From Microbacterium caowuchunii (GTDB lineage: Bacteria; Actinomycetota; Actinomycetes; Actinomycetales; Microbacteriaceae), in contig NZ_CP044231.1 of NCBI RefSeq assembly GCF_008727755.1, positions 1,984,001 to 2,048,000 on the forward strand: a DNA stretch of 64,000 nt, given 5' to 3'. The notes under the pieces were generated by a model. The model saw only the letters and a program-made list of their open reading frames with translations, did no database searches and was not told the DNA's origin. The translations under genes and the position numbers were made by a program. Below, in pieces: positions 8,561-17,324 of this stretch; position 1 is the stretch's first letter, and each line of letters opens with the position of its first letter.

Positions 8561-9961
8561 ATGCCTCATTACGACGTCGTCATCCTCGGCGCCGGCCCCG
8601 GCGGTTACGTCGCGGCCGTCCGAAGCGCCCAGTTGGGCCTGTCCACCGCGATCATCGAAGAGAAGTACTGGGGCGGTGTCTGCCTGAACGTCGGCTGCAT
8701 CCCCTCCAAGGCGCTCCTGAAGAACGCGGAGCTCGCCCACACCTTCACCCACAAGGCGAAACTCTTCGGCATGTCCGGGGACGTGACGTTCGACTACGGC
8801 GTGGCGTGGGATCGCAGCCGCGAGGTGGCCGACGGCCGCGTCAAGGGCATCCACTACCTGATGAAGAAGAACAAGGTCACCGAGTACCAGGGCCGCGGTT
8901 CCTTCGTCGACGACCACTCCATCGACGTCACCAAGGGCGACGGCTCGGTCGAACGCGTCACCTTCGACAACGCGATCATCTCGACCGGTTCCACCGTGCG
9001 TCTCCTGCCGGGCGTTACCCTCAGCGACAACGTCGTGACCTACGAGGAGCAGATCCTCTCCCGGGACCTCCCGGGCTCGATCGTCATCGTCGGCGCGGGC
9101 GCCATCGGCATGGAGTTCGCCTACGTCATGTCGAACTACGGCGTGAAGGTCACGATCATCGAGTTCCTCGACCGTGCGCTCCCGAATGAGGACGCCGATG
9201 TGTCGAAGGAGATCCAGAAGCAGTACCGCAACTACGGCATCGACATCCTCACCTCCACCAAGGTGGAATCGGTCGTCGACGGCGGATCGTCGGTGACGGT
9301 GACCTATACCGACAACAAGTCGGGCGCACAGGGGTCGATCGAGGCCGACAAGGTGCTCATGTCGATCGGATTCGCCCCGCGGGTCGAGGGCTTCGGCCTG
9401 GAGAAGACCGGCGTGCAGCTCACCGAGCGCGGCGCGATCGCCATCGACGACTACATGCGCACCAACGTGCCGCACATCTTCGCCATCGGTGACGTCACCG
9501 CGAAGCTGCAGCTGGCGCACGTGGCCGAGGCGCAGGGCGTCGTCGCAGCGGAGACCATCGGCAAGGCCGAGACCATGACGCTCGGCGACTACCGGATGAT
9601 GCCGCGCGCGACCTTCTGCTCCCCGCAGGTGGCCTCGTTCGGCCTCACCGAGCAGCAGGCCAAGGACGCCGGTCACGAGATCAAGGTGGCGACCTTCCCG
9701 TTCATGGCGAACGGAAAGGCGCACGGCCTCGGCGAGCCGGTCGGCTTCGTCAAGCTGATCGCGGACGCGGAGCACCTCGAGCTCCTCGGCGGCCACATGA
9801 TCGGACCGGACGTCTCGGAGCTCCTGCCGGAGCTGACCCTGGCCCAGAAGTGGGACCTCACGGCTCTCGAGCTCGCCCGCAACGTGCACACGCACCCGAC
9901 GCTGTCCGAGGCCCTGCAGGAGGCCTTCCACGGCCTGGCGGGGCACATGATCAACTTCTGA
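8561..9961 (+). CDS. lpdA: Dihydrolipoyl dehydrogenase (E3)
   Basis: A 466-aa flavoenzyme that reoxidises dihydrolipoamide for the pyruvate and 2-oxoglutarate dehydrogenase complexes. Visible: FAD-binding [17 protein letters not shown], redox disulfide C41/C46 (GGVCLNVGC), NAD-binding [17 protein letters not shown], and the active-site base H445 with E450 (HTHPTLSE). The ATG at 8561 follows TAGGCT (8549-8554) by 6 nt, so the mRNA is probably leaderless. It ends at a very strong hairpin. The GarA homologue nearby would regulate one of the complexes that use this subunit, but the pairing may be coincidental. Confidence 0.97.
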   Translation: MPHYDVVILGAGPGGYVAAVRSAQLGLSTAIIEEKYWGGVCLNVGCIPSKALLKNAELAHTFTHKAKLFGMSGDVTFDYGVAWDRSREVADGRVKGIHYLMKKNKVTEYQGRGSFVDDHSIDVTKGDGSVERVTFDNAIISTGSTVRLLPGVTLSDNVVTYEEQILSRDLPGSIVIVGAGAIGMEFAYVMSNYGVKVTIIEFLDRALPNEDADVSKEIQKQYRNYGIDILTSTKVESVVDGGSSVTVTYTDNKSGAQGSIEADKVLMSIGFAPRVEGFGLEKTGVQLTERGAIAIDDYMRTNVPHIFAIGDVTAKLQLAHVAEAQGVVAAETIGKAETMTLGDYRMMPRATFCSPQVASFGLTEQQAKDAGHEIKVATFPFMANGKAHGLGEPVGFVKLIADAEHLELLGGHMIGPDVSELLPELTLAQKWDLTALELARNVHTHPTLSEALQEAFHGLAGHMINF

Positions 9962-9969
9962 TCCCGCCG

Positions 9970-10027
9970 CGCACACGAAGGAGGGCGGGTCCCGGAGCAT
10001 TCCGGGACCCGCCCTCCTTCGTGTGCG
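9970..10027. terminator. Bidirectional terminator hairpin
   Basis: Perfect 27-bp stem (9970-9996 pairs with 10001-10027) with a GCAT tetraloop, between the convergent ends of lpdA and the CYTH gene. It lacks a long U-tract, as is common in high-GC actinobacteria. Confidence 0.88.
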
Positions 10028-10037
10028 GGTGTGCGGG

Positions 10038-10664
10038 TCAGAGACCGAGTGCCCGTCCGAGCTTGGATTCGGATGCAGCGGGGCGCCCCCCGGCCGCGGC
10101 CACGAGCTCCGCCACGGCGGAGAAGAACCCGCTGCGCCATCGTTCGTCGGCGGGCGCGGCGGGACCGAGCTCGATCTCCCACTCGCGCCAGCTGCTGACG
10201 GACCCCGTGCGCTCGGCCGTCGCCGTCACGTGATCGTCCACGACCTCGGCGACGAGACCACCGGCGGCGTCCGTGAGCGCGTAAGCGGTCCGCCGATTGC
10301 GGATGCGGGCGAGCGGCGTGAACGGCGGTGCACCCCACGTCCGGACGGCAGCGGCGACGACCTCCGGGAGCTCTTCGGACTCACCCAGCGGCCAGTGCCA
10401 CTCGTGCCGGCCGTCGACAGCGGAGCTCTTCACGTGCCATCCGGCGTCGGGTCCCCCGGTACGGCGCCGCAGCGCCACGCGGGCCCGGCCGAGGGCGAGA
10501 TCCTCGGTGTCGAGGTAGCGAGCGTCGAGCTCGCGGAGTTCGGGAGCGCCGACGGCGGTGACGCCCGGCAGGCCGGACCAGTCCGGCAGGATCGCCGCCT
10601 CGTCGACGTCGAACTTCACCTCGACCTCGACGGTGCGCGTGGGTTCGTCGTATCCGTCGCTCAC
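10038..10664 (-). CDS. CYTH-domain protein
   Basis: A 208-aa protein with the CYTH signature at its N-terminus (TVEVEVKFDV, the ExExK motif that binds triphosphate and metal) and later charged strands (YLDTEDLALGRARVALRRR, EWEIELGP). The family hydrolyses or cyclises triphosphorylated substrates, for example thiamine triphosphate or inorganic triphosphate; the substrate here is unknown. It starts at GTG 10664, overlapping the previous stop as GTGA, so it is coupled to the small gene upstream. No CHAD domain is attached. Confidence 0.88.
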   Translation of the reverse strand: MSDGYDEPTRTVEVEVKFDVDEAAILPDWSGLPGVTAVGAPELRELDARYLDTEDLALGRARVALRRRTGGPDAGWHVKSSAVDGRHEWHWPLGESEELPEVVAAAVRTWGAPPFTPLARIRNRRTAYALTDAAGGLVAEVVDDHVTATAERTGSVSSWREWEIELGPAAPADERWRSGFFSAVAELVAAAGGRPAASESKLGRALGL

Positions 10665-10900
10665 GCGTTGTCGACGTCGTCCAGCTCGCCGGCCGTCGGG
10701 GCCAGCGGCTCGGTCGACTCGGCGTAGGTGAAGTGGGCCTCGGTCGGCCCGTCGTCGTCGCCGGTGTTCTCCAGTTCACCCACCCGGCGGTAGACGAGCT
10801 GTCCCTCGGCGAAGGGGACGATCAGCGTGTCGTCGATGCTCTCGTCGAGCGGGAGGACCTGCCCGTCGAGGGGGCCACCGGTCAGTCGTGCGAGTGTCAT
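10661..10900 (-). CDS. Small conserved protein of unknown function
   Basis: A 79-aa acidic protein beginning MTLARLTGGPLDGQVLPLDE, from ATG 10900 with AGGGTGG just upstream. The Gly-rich start (TGGPLDGQV) resembles small actinobacterial 'response-regulator-like' hypotheticals, but no function is known to me. It is coupled by a 4-nt overlap to the CYTH gene, so the two probably form an operon. No transmembrane segment or signal peptide. Confidence 0.75.
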   Translation of the reverse strand: MTLARLTGGPLDGQVLPLDESIDDTLIVPFAEGQLVYRRVGELENTGDDDGPTEAHFTYAESTEPLAPTAGELDDVDNA

Positions 10901-10977
10901 GCGGACCACCCTAGTCCCGCACACCGGACCCGGCCATGGCGGGCCGCTCCCCCGCGGGCTGATCTAGAATCACCCGG

Positions 10978-11016
10978 ATGGACAGCCCTCGCACTCTCCG
11001 CCGGCGCACGGCGTGA
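10978..11016 (+). CDS. Putative leaderless 12-codon leader ORF
   Basis: ATG 10978 begins MDSPRTLRRRTA and ends in TGA overlapping the GTG start of the amidotransferase gene as GTGA. TAGAAT (10965-10970) lies 7 nt before the ATG, the spacing of a leaderless start. It would let ribosomes reach the poorly supplied GTG by coupling. It is not proven to be translated. Confidence 0.4.
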   Translation: MDSPRTLRRRTA

Positions 11017-11744
11017 AGCCCTTCGCGCTCTTGGCCACCCGCGCCGAGGACCTGCCCGCGGATGAGGAGTATGCGCTCTTCCTGCGATACACGGGCCTCG
11101 ACGAACGCGACCTCCTCCGCATCCGGATGGAATCGGCTCCGCTCCCTCCGCTCGACCTCGACGGGCTCTCCGGCATCCTGGTCGGCGGGGGCCCGTTCAA
11201 CGCCTCCGACCCTCCCGAGCAGAAGTCCCCCACCCAGCACCGCGTCGAGAGCGAGTTCGCGGCGCTGCTGGACGAGGTCGTGGCGCGCGACGTCCCGTTC
11301 CTCGGGGCCTGCTACGGCGTGGGCACGCTCGGCGCCCATCAGGGGGCGACCATCGACCGCACCCACGCGGAGCCCATCTCGATCGTGCCGGTGACCCTCA
11401 CGGACGAAGGAGCGGCGGACCCGATCTTCGCCGAGATGCCGCGGACCTTCTCCGCCTTCGTGGGGCACAAGGAGGCCATCCGCACGCTGCCGCCGCATCT
11501 GACCCTGCTCGCCGGGTCGCCGGCGTGCCCGGTCCAGGCGTTCCGCGCCGGACGCAACGTCTATGCGACGCAGTTCCATCCGGAGCTCGACGTCGAGGGG
11601 ATCTCGACACGCATCCGGGCGTACGCGGGTCACGGCTACTTCGCCGACGGGGAGCTCCCGTCGACCCTCAGCGCGGTGCGCACCACATCCGTCACCGAGC
11701 CGTCCCGGATGCTGCGGACGTTCGTGGAGCGCTTCGCCCGCTGA
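11013..11744 (+). CDS. Class I glutamine amidotransferase (GMP synthase-like)
   Basis: A 243-aa stand-alone class I glutaminase domain. The nucleophile Cys100 is in PFLGACYG, and the His/Glu pair is at H189/E191 in TQFHPE. It releases ammonia from glutamine, but the synthase partner is unknown; some such proteins are fused to or act on GMP synthase-like substrates. The GTG start at 11013 has no ribosome-binding site and overlaps the stop of a tiny upstream ORF. It is a single gene facing the YihY gene. Confidence 0.9.
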   Translation: MKPFALLATRAEDLPADEEYALFLRYTGLDERDLLRIRMESAPLPPLDLDGLSGILVGGGPFNASDPPEQKSPTQHRVESEFAALLDEVVARDVPFLGACYGVGTLGAHQGATIDRTHAEPISIVPVTLTDEGAADPIFAEMPRTFSAFVGHKEAIRTLPPHLTLLAGSPACPVQAFRAGRNVYATQFHPELDVEGISTRIRAYAGHGYFADGELPSTLSAVRTTSVTEPSRMLRTFVERFAR

Positions 11745-11759
11745 CGGCGGGCCCCGAGG

Positions 11760-12806
11760 TCATTTCCCCTCCGCCGCGCCGAGGCGCTCCTTCTCCTCCA
11801 TGGCCCGTGCCTGCTCCAGTTCGGCCACCGCGGACGACACGGTGTCCTCGGCCCGCCGGAGCCGGCGCTGCGCGAAGGTCCGGGCGCCGAAGCGGGCGCG
11901 CACCCGGTCCTCCTGCTCCCGGGTGATCGTGATGATGACCGCGCTCGCGATGAGGATCACCTGAGCGGACAGATTGAACCAGAGCAGCAGCGCGATCAGG
12001 GACGCGAAGGAGGCCAGCAGGGGGTTGGCGCTCGCCCCGCCGACGAAGAGGCCGGACAGCTGCTGGAGCACCGTCAGCCCCACTCCCCCGAGGAGCGCGC
12101 CGGTCCACAGCGCCTTGGCCGGCGGGCGGAGTCCGGCGAGCGACCGGAACAGCAGCATGATCACGGCCGTATCCAGAGCGAAGATCACCAGCACCGACAC
12201 CGCCCAGGTCGCCCCCCCGACGATCGGGGAACGCTCCTCGAGCCCCAGCCAATCCGTCACCGTGGAGATCGACGCGGTGCCGAGGAAGCTCATGGCGGCG
12301 GAGAGGGCCAGCAACGCCCCGATCGCGATGGCGAGGGCGAGGTTCCGCAGGATCACCCAGATGAACAGCACGTCGTCGGCGAGCCTGTCCGCCAGCGTCC
12401 GCAGCGCCAGCCGCAGCGACCCGATGGCACCGATCGCGGCCCCGACCAGACCGACGAGGGAGATCACCCCGGCGACCGTGAGGCTCGCGGGCGCTTCCAC
12501 GGCGGACGGGTCGACGAGGCCGTCCTCACCGACGAGCCCGGGGATCGCGGCGTCCACCGCGGCGATGATCGCGTCCCAGGCCTGCGGGTTCCCGGACAGC
12601 CACAACGCCCCGACCGAGAATCCCAGGAGGACACCGGCGAAGACGCTGAACAGGGTGCGGTAGGTGACGCTGTCCGCCAGCTGGGGGCCCCGATGTTCGG
12701 CGTAGAGCAGGAACGCGCGCACCAGGGTGCGCTCGAGCGCCCACGCGATCAGGCGCGGGACGATGCCCCGCGGGGGCGGGGCCGTGGTGGCGGCGGGTTC
12801 CGGCAT
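11760..12806 (-). CDS. YihY/BrkB-family integral membrane protein
   Basis: A 348-aa membrane protein with several hydrophobic helices (FSVFAGVLLGFSVGALWL, TVAGVISLVGLVGAAIGAIG, LALAIAIGALLALSAAMSF, VLVIFALDTAVIMLLF, SLIALLLWFNLSAQVILIAS). This is the YihY/BrkB pattern, with the family's ending of helices followed by a charged Arg/Glu tail. The function of the family is not established. The start ATG 12806 has TAGCCT 6 nt upstream and no ribosome-binding site, consistent with a leaderless mRNA. Confidence 0.9.
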   Translation of the reverse strand: MPEPAATTAPPPRGIVPRLIAWALERTLVRAFLLYAEHRGPQLADSVTYRTLFSVFAGVLLGFSVGALWLSGNPQAWDAIIAAVDAAIPGLVGEDGLVDPSAVEAPASLTVAGVISLVGLVGAAIGAIGSLRLALRTLADRLADDVLFIWVILRNLALAIAIGALLALSAAMSFLGTASISTVTDWLGLEERSPIVGGATWAVSVLVIFALDTAVIMLLFRSLAGLRPPAKALWTGALLGGVGLTVLQQLSGLFVGGASANPLLASFASLIALLLWFNLSAQVILIASAVIITITREQEDRVRARFGARTFAQRRLRRAEDTVSSAVAELEQARAMEEKERLGAAEGK

Positions 12807-12862
12807 CCGGTCAGGCTAGCGGCAACGCGCCGGACCCGGTCCGCCTTGACAGCGGACGCGCG

Positions 12863-13363
12863 TCACCGACCGAGCATCTGCACCGCGAGGCCGATCCACG
12901 CCCCGAGCAGCATCCACGGGCCGAAGGCCACCCGGGTGCGCCGGTCCGCCCGCCGCGCCGCGATCGCGACCATGCTGTACAGCCCGCCGCAGAGGAACCC
13001 GCTGAACACACCGATCGCCAGGGCCTCCCACCCCGCGAATCCGAGGAGGACCCCGACGAGCCCGGCGAGCTTCACGTCGCCGCCGCCGATCCCGCCCGGC
13101 TGCAGCATCCGCAGCAGCAGGTAGAACGTGAACACGAGCAGTCCGCCGAGCACGGCGCGCCCGATCGCCCCGGGGTCGCCACCCGCGATCGCGGCGACTC
13201 CGAGGAGGATCAGCGCGACGGGGTATGCGGGCAGGACGAGCCTGTTGGGCAGCCGGTGGAACCGCAGGTCCACCACCGCGAGGACGAGGCTCAGCACGGC
13301 GAACCCCGCGTAGGCGAGGACGAGCAGGACCGGCACCCATCCGCCGCCCCCTGCATCCGCCAT
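12863..13363 (-). CDS. Type IV prepilin-like leader peptidase (A24)
   Basis: A 166-aa polytopic membrane aspartyl protease of family A24. The two catalytic aspartates are D32 (VVDLRFHRLPN) and D96 in the GxGD-type motif GGGDVKLAG. The N-terminal methyltransferase domain of larger PilD enzymes is absent, as in many Gram-positive Flp/Tad systems. No pilin or pilus assembly genes are seen within the window, so its substrates are elsewhere. It is next in line with DUF1905 and DUF2809 genes on the same strand. Confidence 0.9.
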   Translation of the reverse strand: MADAGGGGWVPVLLVLAYAGFAVLSLVLAVVDLRFHRLPNRLVLPAYPVALILLGVAAIAGGDPGAIGRAVLGGLLVFTFYLLLRMLQPGGIGGGDVKLAGLVGVLLGFAGWEALAIGVFSGFLCGGLYSMVAIAARRADRRTRVAFGPWMLLGAWIGLAVQMLGR

Positions 13364-13368
13364 GCGGA

Positions 13369-13668
13369 TCAGCCCTCCAGCACCCGCAGGTCGATGGTCA
13401 GGGTGTCGCCCTCCCCCGCCTGTGCCGCATCACGGACGGCACGCTTGATCGGCAGGTGGTATGTGCCGTTCGCGGCGTCGGGGAAGATCGAGGTGCGCCA
13501 GCGCAGTCCGGCCGCACCGGCTTCCACCCGCACCGAACCGAAGCCGCGCCGCATCCGGGGGATCTCCCGGATCTCGGCACTGAACAGGGCGGGCACCTCC
13601 ACGAGGTAGTAGGCGCTGTCGGTGCGGGAGTCCCACCGGAACAGCACGGCGTCGAACACGAACTGCAT
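13369..13668 (-). CDS. DUF1905 domain protein
   Basis: A 99-aa protein matching the DUF1905 pattern: FDAVLFRWDSRTDSAYYLVE, FGSVRVEAGAAGLRWRTSIF, and a lysine-bearing YHLPIKRAVRDAAQAGEGD end. It is a small beta-barrel family of unknown role. It lies 5 bp from the prepilin peptidase start, in the same orientation, so the two are probably co-transcribed. Confidence 0.82.
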   Translation of the reverse strand: MQFVFDAVLFRWDSRTDSAYYLVEVPALFSAEIREIPRMRRGFGSVRVEAGAAGLRWRTSIFPDAANGTYHLPIKRAVRDAAQAGEGDTLTIDLRVLEG

Positions 13669-13707
13669 CCGCCCAGGGTAGGTGCTGTCCCCGGGCGCGT
13701 GCCCGGA

Positions 13708-14103
13708 CTATCCCCAGTCTTCCCGTCGGGGCCGGGTGAAGGCGTCGACGAGACCCGCGCCGATCGCGGCGACGGCGTAGACGGCGATGTCCCGCGGGTC
13801 GAAGACCGTGCCGAACACCAGCACGACGGGAGGGAAGGCCGCGGCCCACTCCGCCGGGAGCCCGGTGACCTGGAAGGCTTCCACCGCGACGCACCAGCCG
13901 AGCGTGACGGCGGAGACCGCCACGGCCGGCAGGCGCGGCCCCACGAGCACGACGAGCGCGTAGACGAGGAGCGGGTACAGCAGATCCCCGGCCACATCGC
14001 TCGCGGCCGTGTCCGGCGCCAGCAGATGGATGCCGAGCCCCATCCCCACCGAGACGACCGCCGCGACGAGCGCGGCCGCACGACGGCGGGTCGCGGGGGT
14101 CAC
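13708..14103 (-). CDS. DUF2809 membrane protein
   Basis: A 131-aa protein with about four transmembrane helices (ALVAAVVSVGMGLGIHLLAP, LLYPLLVYALVVLVGP, VSAVTLGWCVAVEAFQVTG, FGTVFDPRDIAVYAVAAIG). The AVEAFQ and DPRDIAVY motifs match DUF2809. The start GTG 14103 overlaps the stop of the aldo/keto reductase as GTGA, so it is coupled to that gene. The family function is unknown. Confidence 0.85.
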   Translation of the reverse strand: MTPATRRRAAALVAAVVSVGMGLGIHLLAPDTAASDVAGDLLYPLLVYALVVLVGPRLPAVAVSAVTLGWCVAVEAFQVTGLPAEWAAAFPPVVLVFGTVFDPRDIAVYAVAAIGAGLVDAFTRPRREDWG

Positions 14104-15092
14104 CAGTTCGGGTGGATCTGCGCGCGCAGCCGCTCGTCGTACACGCGCCGGACCGCGGTGTCGAACCCGCTCAGGTCGAACCCGCCGTCGAGCAGGGCCG
14201 CCGCGTCGGCGTTGGCGCGTGCCTGATCGGGGGTGCGTGCCCCCGGGATGACGCTCGTCACGCCGGGCAGCGCGGCGATCCAGGCGAGGGTGGCGGCGGG
14301 GAGCGGGACGTCGGCCGGCAGCGCGGCGGCGAGCTCGGATGCCGCGGTGAGACCCGTCTCGAAGTCCACGCCGGAGAAGGTCTCACCGCGGTCGAACGCC
14401 TCACCGTGCCGGTTGTAGGCACGGTGGTCGTCCGCGGCGAAGGTGGTCGCCGCGGTGTACCGGCCGGAGAGGAGTCCGGACGCGAGCGGCACCCGGGCGA
14501 AGACGGCGACACCCGCCTCCGCTGCTGCCGGGAGCACGTCGTCGAGGGGCTTGAGCCGGAAGGGGTTCACGATGATCTGCACGTTCGACACGTGCGGGCG
14601 GGAGATGGCCGCGAGCGCCTGCGCACAGGTCTCCACGGACACGCCGTAGGCGGCGATCGTCCCCTGCTCGACGAGCGCATCGAGCGCCTCGTACGTGGCC
14701 GGGTCCTCGATCACACTCGTCGGCGGGCAGTGCAGCTGAACGAGGTCGAGCGTCGCGACACCGAGGTTCCGGCGGGAGCGGTCCGTCCACGCCCGGAAGT
14801 TCTCTGGCGTGTAGTTCGCCGGTTCCTGCGCGAGGCGACGGCCCATCTTGGTGGCCACCGTGATCCCGTGCCCCGGCCGCCCCGCGAGGAAGTTCCCGAT
14901 GGTCTGCTCACTGCGCCCGTCGCCGTAGACGTCCGCGGTGTCGAACAGGGTGACCCCGGCATCCGCCGAGGTCTCCAGCACACGACGCGCGTCGGCATCG
15001 TCGACTGTGCCCCAGTCGGCACCGAGCTGCCAGGTACCGAGACCGATGGCCGAAACGGTGCGTCCGGTCGCTCCGAGGGTGCGGGTCTGCAT
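14100..15092 (-). CDS. Aldo/keto reductase
   Basis: A 330-aa NADPH-dependent TIM-barrel reductase. The N-terminus MQTRTLGATGRTVSAIGLGT and the catalytic Asp/Tyr/Lys region (LFDTADVYGDGRSEQTIGNF, then VATKMGRR) are clear, as is the cofactor loop SVIPGARTPDQARAN. It acts on aldehydes or ketones; the substrate is not predictable. AGGAG lies 8 nt before ATG 15092. It is the first gene of an operon with the DUF2809 gene. Confidence 0.93.
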   Translation of the reverse strand: MQTRTLGATGRTVSAIGLGTWQLGADWGTVDDADARRVLETSADAGVTLFDTADVYGDGRSEQTIGNFLAGRPGHGITVATKMGRRLAQEPANYTPENFRAWTDRSRRNLGVATLDLVQLHCPPTSVIEDPATYEALDALVEQGTIAAYGVSVETCAQALAAISRPHVSNVQIIVNPFRLKPLDDVLPAAAEAGVAVFARVPLASGLLSGRYTAATTFAADDHRAYNRHGEAFDRGETFSGVDFETGLTAASELAAALPADVPLPAATLAWIAALPGVTSVIPGARTPDQARANADAAALLDGGFDLSGFDTAVRRVYDERLRAQIHPNW

Positions 15093-15124
15093 GGGAGGGC
15101 TCCTGTCGTCGTGACCGACTCAGC

Positions 15125-15325
15125 CTAGACGGGGGTCCGGGTGTCCGCCCCCACCGTCAGCGCCATCTCCGCGCCGGCTGCACCGACGCGCTCCCGTCGG
15201 CGGACGGGCCGGCGGTGGAGTCCGCCCCGGGAGAGGGCGATCCCGAGAGTGCTGGCGACGGCGAACAGGACGCTTCCTCCGCCCACGAGCAGGACGGCGA
15301 AGCTCACCGCCGCCCGCACGGCCAC
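15125..15325 (-). CDS. Possible small membrane protein
   Basis: An open frame of 66 codons from GTG 15325 with one strong hydrophobic stretch (VSFAVLLVGGGSVLFAVAST) and a basic C-terminal half. There is only a weak ribosome-binding site, and no homologue is recognised. It fills the gap between the adhesin terminator and the aldo/keto reductase. It could be a spurious ORF. Confidence 0.35.
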   Translation of the reverse strand: MAVRAAVSFAVLLVGGGSVLFAVASTLGIALSRGGLHRRPVRRRERVGAAGAEMALTVGADTRTPV

Positions 15326-15414
15326 GCGATGGTCCCCGCGCCGTGGCCCGACCGCCAGGAGCGCGACTCCTACCCGTCGCGCCGTACCTGTCCCCGATCC
15401 AGGCTACGCCGCAC

Positions 15415-15454
15415 ATGGGTCAGGGCGGACGCGGGTGCGTCCGCCCTGACCCAT
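15415..15454. terminator. Terminator hairpin
   Basis: Perfect 18-bp stem (15415-15432 with 15437-15454) and a 4-nt loop just past the stop of the wall-anchored adhesin gene at 15474. Confidence 0.85.
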
Positions 15455-15473
15455 CCGGCTCACGCGGTGCCGG

Positions 15474-17324
15474 TCACTCCGTGCCGGTGTCCGCGACGCC
15501 TCGGCGCGCTCGGTAGCCGGCACCCACCATCACGAGCCCCAGAGCCAGGACCGCTCCCCCGGCGAGGAACACCGAGGTGGGCGAGCCTGCGCCGGTCGCC
15601 GGAAGCGCACCCAAGACGGTTCCGCCGGGCCGCGGCGGGGTCACCGGCGGGATGACGGTGACGTCGTTCGTCAGCGTGGCCTCCGCCACGGCGCCCGCCT
15701 CGATGGCGATGGTCACCGCCTCGCTGGCGACGACCCGGACCTGCTGATTCGCTCCGGTCGAGGACTCGCTCACCGTGCACTCCGTCCCTGCAGGCAGATC
15801 CCCGTACGTCTGGGTGTACTCCCCCGCGGCACTGCCCGCCGGGACCACGAAGGACTCGTCCAGCACGTCGCCGCAGACGACGTCGATGACGATCTCTCCC
15901 TGCTGACCCGCCGCGGCACCGCTGAGCGCCTTCGTCAGGAGCAGGGAGCCGGGCAGGAACGTCACGGTGTTCGTCACCGTCACCGCCGCTCCCTCCTCCG
16001 TCACCGTCGCCGATTGCGGCGCATCCGTGGTCACGTCGACGACGGTGTTGGCGCCCGTCGTCGGTTCCGTCACGGTGCAGGTGTTGCCCACCGGGATGCC
16101 GGAGTAGGTGAACTCCTGGGCATCCTCCGCACCGGCGGCGATGTCCGCGGTGAAGACGTACCCTCCGCCGCACTCGATCGAGAGCTGGATGGCTCCCTGC
16201 GAACCGACGCCTTCACCCGCGAACGCCTTGTTCACCGTCAGGCCGCCGGTCGCGAAGAACGACGGCGTCGCCTCGGCGAGCGCGTCGAGTTCGGTGGTGT
16301 CCGCGAGGATGAGCCGCTGCGCGTCGGTACGGCCCGGCGTGTTGCCGTCGTACAGGTACACCTGTCCCCGCTGGACGGTGACGACCGCTCTGGCACGCAG
16401 GGTGGTCTCGTTCGCCTCCGTCGACGTGCTGGTCACCCAGATCTCGGTGCCCGAGTCGACGGCCGAGTCGTTCGCGATCGGTTGCGTCGCCCCCGCGTCG
16501 GCGAACATGGCGTAGCCGGTGGGCACCGACACCGTCACCTGCGCGGCGTTCTCCGCGGTCACGGTGAACGGTCCGGCGGCAGCACCGACCGGAGCCGATG
16601 CGGCGGGCGGTGCGATGGAGACCTCCGGCGCGGGAGGCTCGACGACCGGACCGTTCGTCTGCGCGTCGGCGACGATGGCCGCCGCCGCAGTGCGTACGGC
16701 GTTCGTACCGGCCGTCAGGACGAATCCATCGGTGAAGTACCAGATCGCCGCTTGGACGGCGGCCGCCCGCTCGTCGTCGCTGCCCAGCGACGCCGGAGCC
16801 CCGGACGTCGGGTAGTAGTTGTTCACGATGTAGGTCACATACCCGATGTTCGAGACATCGGATTCGTCCCACGTCCCCGATTCGTACCCGACGCCGCTCG
16901 CCGTCTGCACCCCGAGGTTGATGCAGTACATCTCCGCTGTGAGGGAGGGGTCCGATACGGCCCGGGTGATGATCGTGCCGGCGAAGGTGGACACCCCGGT
17001 GTATCCGGCCGGCGGCGCATCCGGATAGGGGGCGGTGGGATCCTGCGTGGTGCCGGTCGCCGGCCGGCCACCGGTCACGTCTTGACCGTCGCCGGTGGTG
17101 CTGGCGTAGATCTCGGTGTTGGGTCCCACGTTCGGCTCCGCGATGGGAGCAGGATCGTCCGGGATGTTCGCCTGCGCGGCCTGGCCGAACGGAAGCAGGA
17201 TGAGCGCGGCGGCGGCGAGCGAACCGAGAACGGGGAGCCATTCGCGGCGGGGATTTCGGTGGGAGGAGCGCGTCATGGCGCGGAAGGGTGAGCGATTCAC
17301 GTGGGTGAAGCTGCTGATGGTCAC
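15474..17324 (-). CDS. Thioester-domain (TQXA) surface adhesin, sortase-anchored
   Basis: A 616-aa cell-wall protein. A signal peptide (SLAAAALILLPFGQAAQA) is followed by a thioester domain with a Cys in TAEMYCINLGVQ and a Gln in AAAVQAAIWYFTDG, the pair that in TQXA proteins forms an internal thioester able to bond host or surface targets. Two DUF5979-type beta domains follow (LTVNKAFAGEGVGSQG and LLLTKALSGAAAGQQG). The end is LPATG, a hydrophobic helix and RARRG, so sortase attaches it to peptidoglycan. The start GTG 17324 overlaps the BON gene stop (GTGA) and has AAGGG upstream; ATG 17276 is an alternative. Confidence 0.88.
   Translation of the reverse strand: MTISSFTHVNRSPFRAMTRSSHRNPRREWLPVLGSLAAAALILLPFGQAAQANIPDDPAPIAEPNVGPNTEIYASTTGDGQDVTGGRPATGTTQDPTAPYPDAPPAGYTGVSTFAGTIITRAVSDPSLTAEMYCINLGVQTASGVGYESGTWDESDVSNIGYVTYIVNNYYPTSGAPASLGSDDERAAAVQAAIWYFTDGFVLTAGTNAVRTAAAAIVADAQTNGPVVEPPAPEVSIAPPAASAPVGAAAGPFTVTAENAAQVTVSVPTGYAMFADAGATQPIANDSAVDSGTEIWVTSTSTEANETTLRARAVVTVQRGQVYLYDGNTPGRTDAQRLILADTTELDALAEATPSFFATGGLTVNKAFAGEGVGSQGAIQLSIECGGGYVFTADIAAGAEDAQEFTYSGIPVGNTCTVTEPTTGANTVVDVTTDAPQSATVTEEGAAVTVTNTVTFLPGSLLLTKALSGAAAGQQGEIVIDVVCGDVLDESFVVPAGSAAGEYTQTYGDLPAGTECTVSESSTGANQQVRVVASEAVTIAIEAGAVAEATLTNDVTVIPPVTPPRPGGTVLGALPATGAGSPTSVFLAGGAVLALGLVMVGAGYRARRGVADTGTE

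Noticed and set aside
7865..10000. 711-codon minus-strand frame opposite copC-like gene and lpdA
   Set aside because: Antisense shadow of two clear genes; composition is Arg/Gly/Asp-rich without domains.
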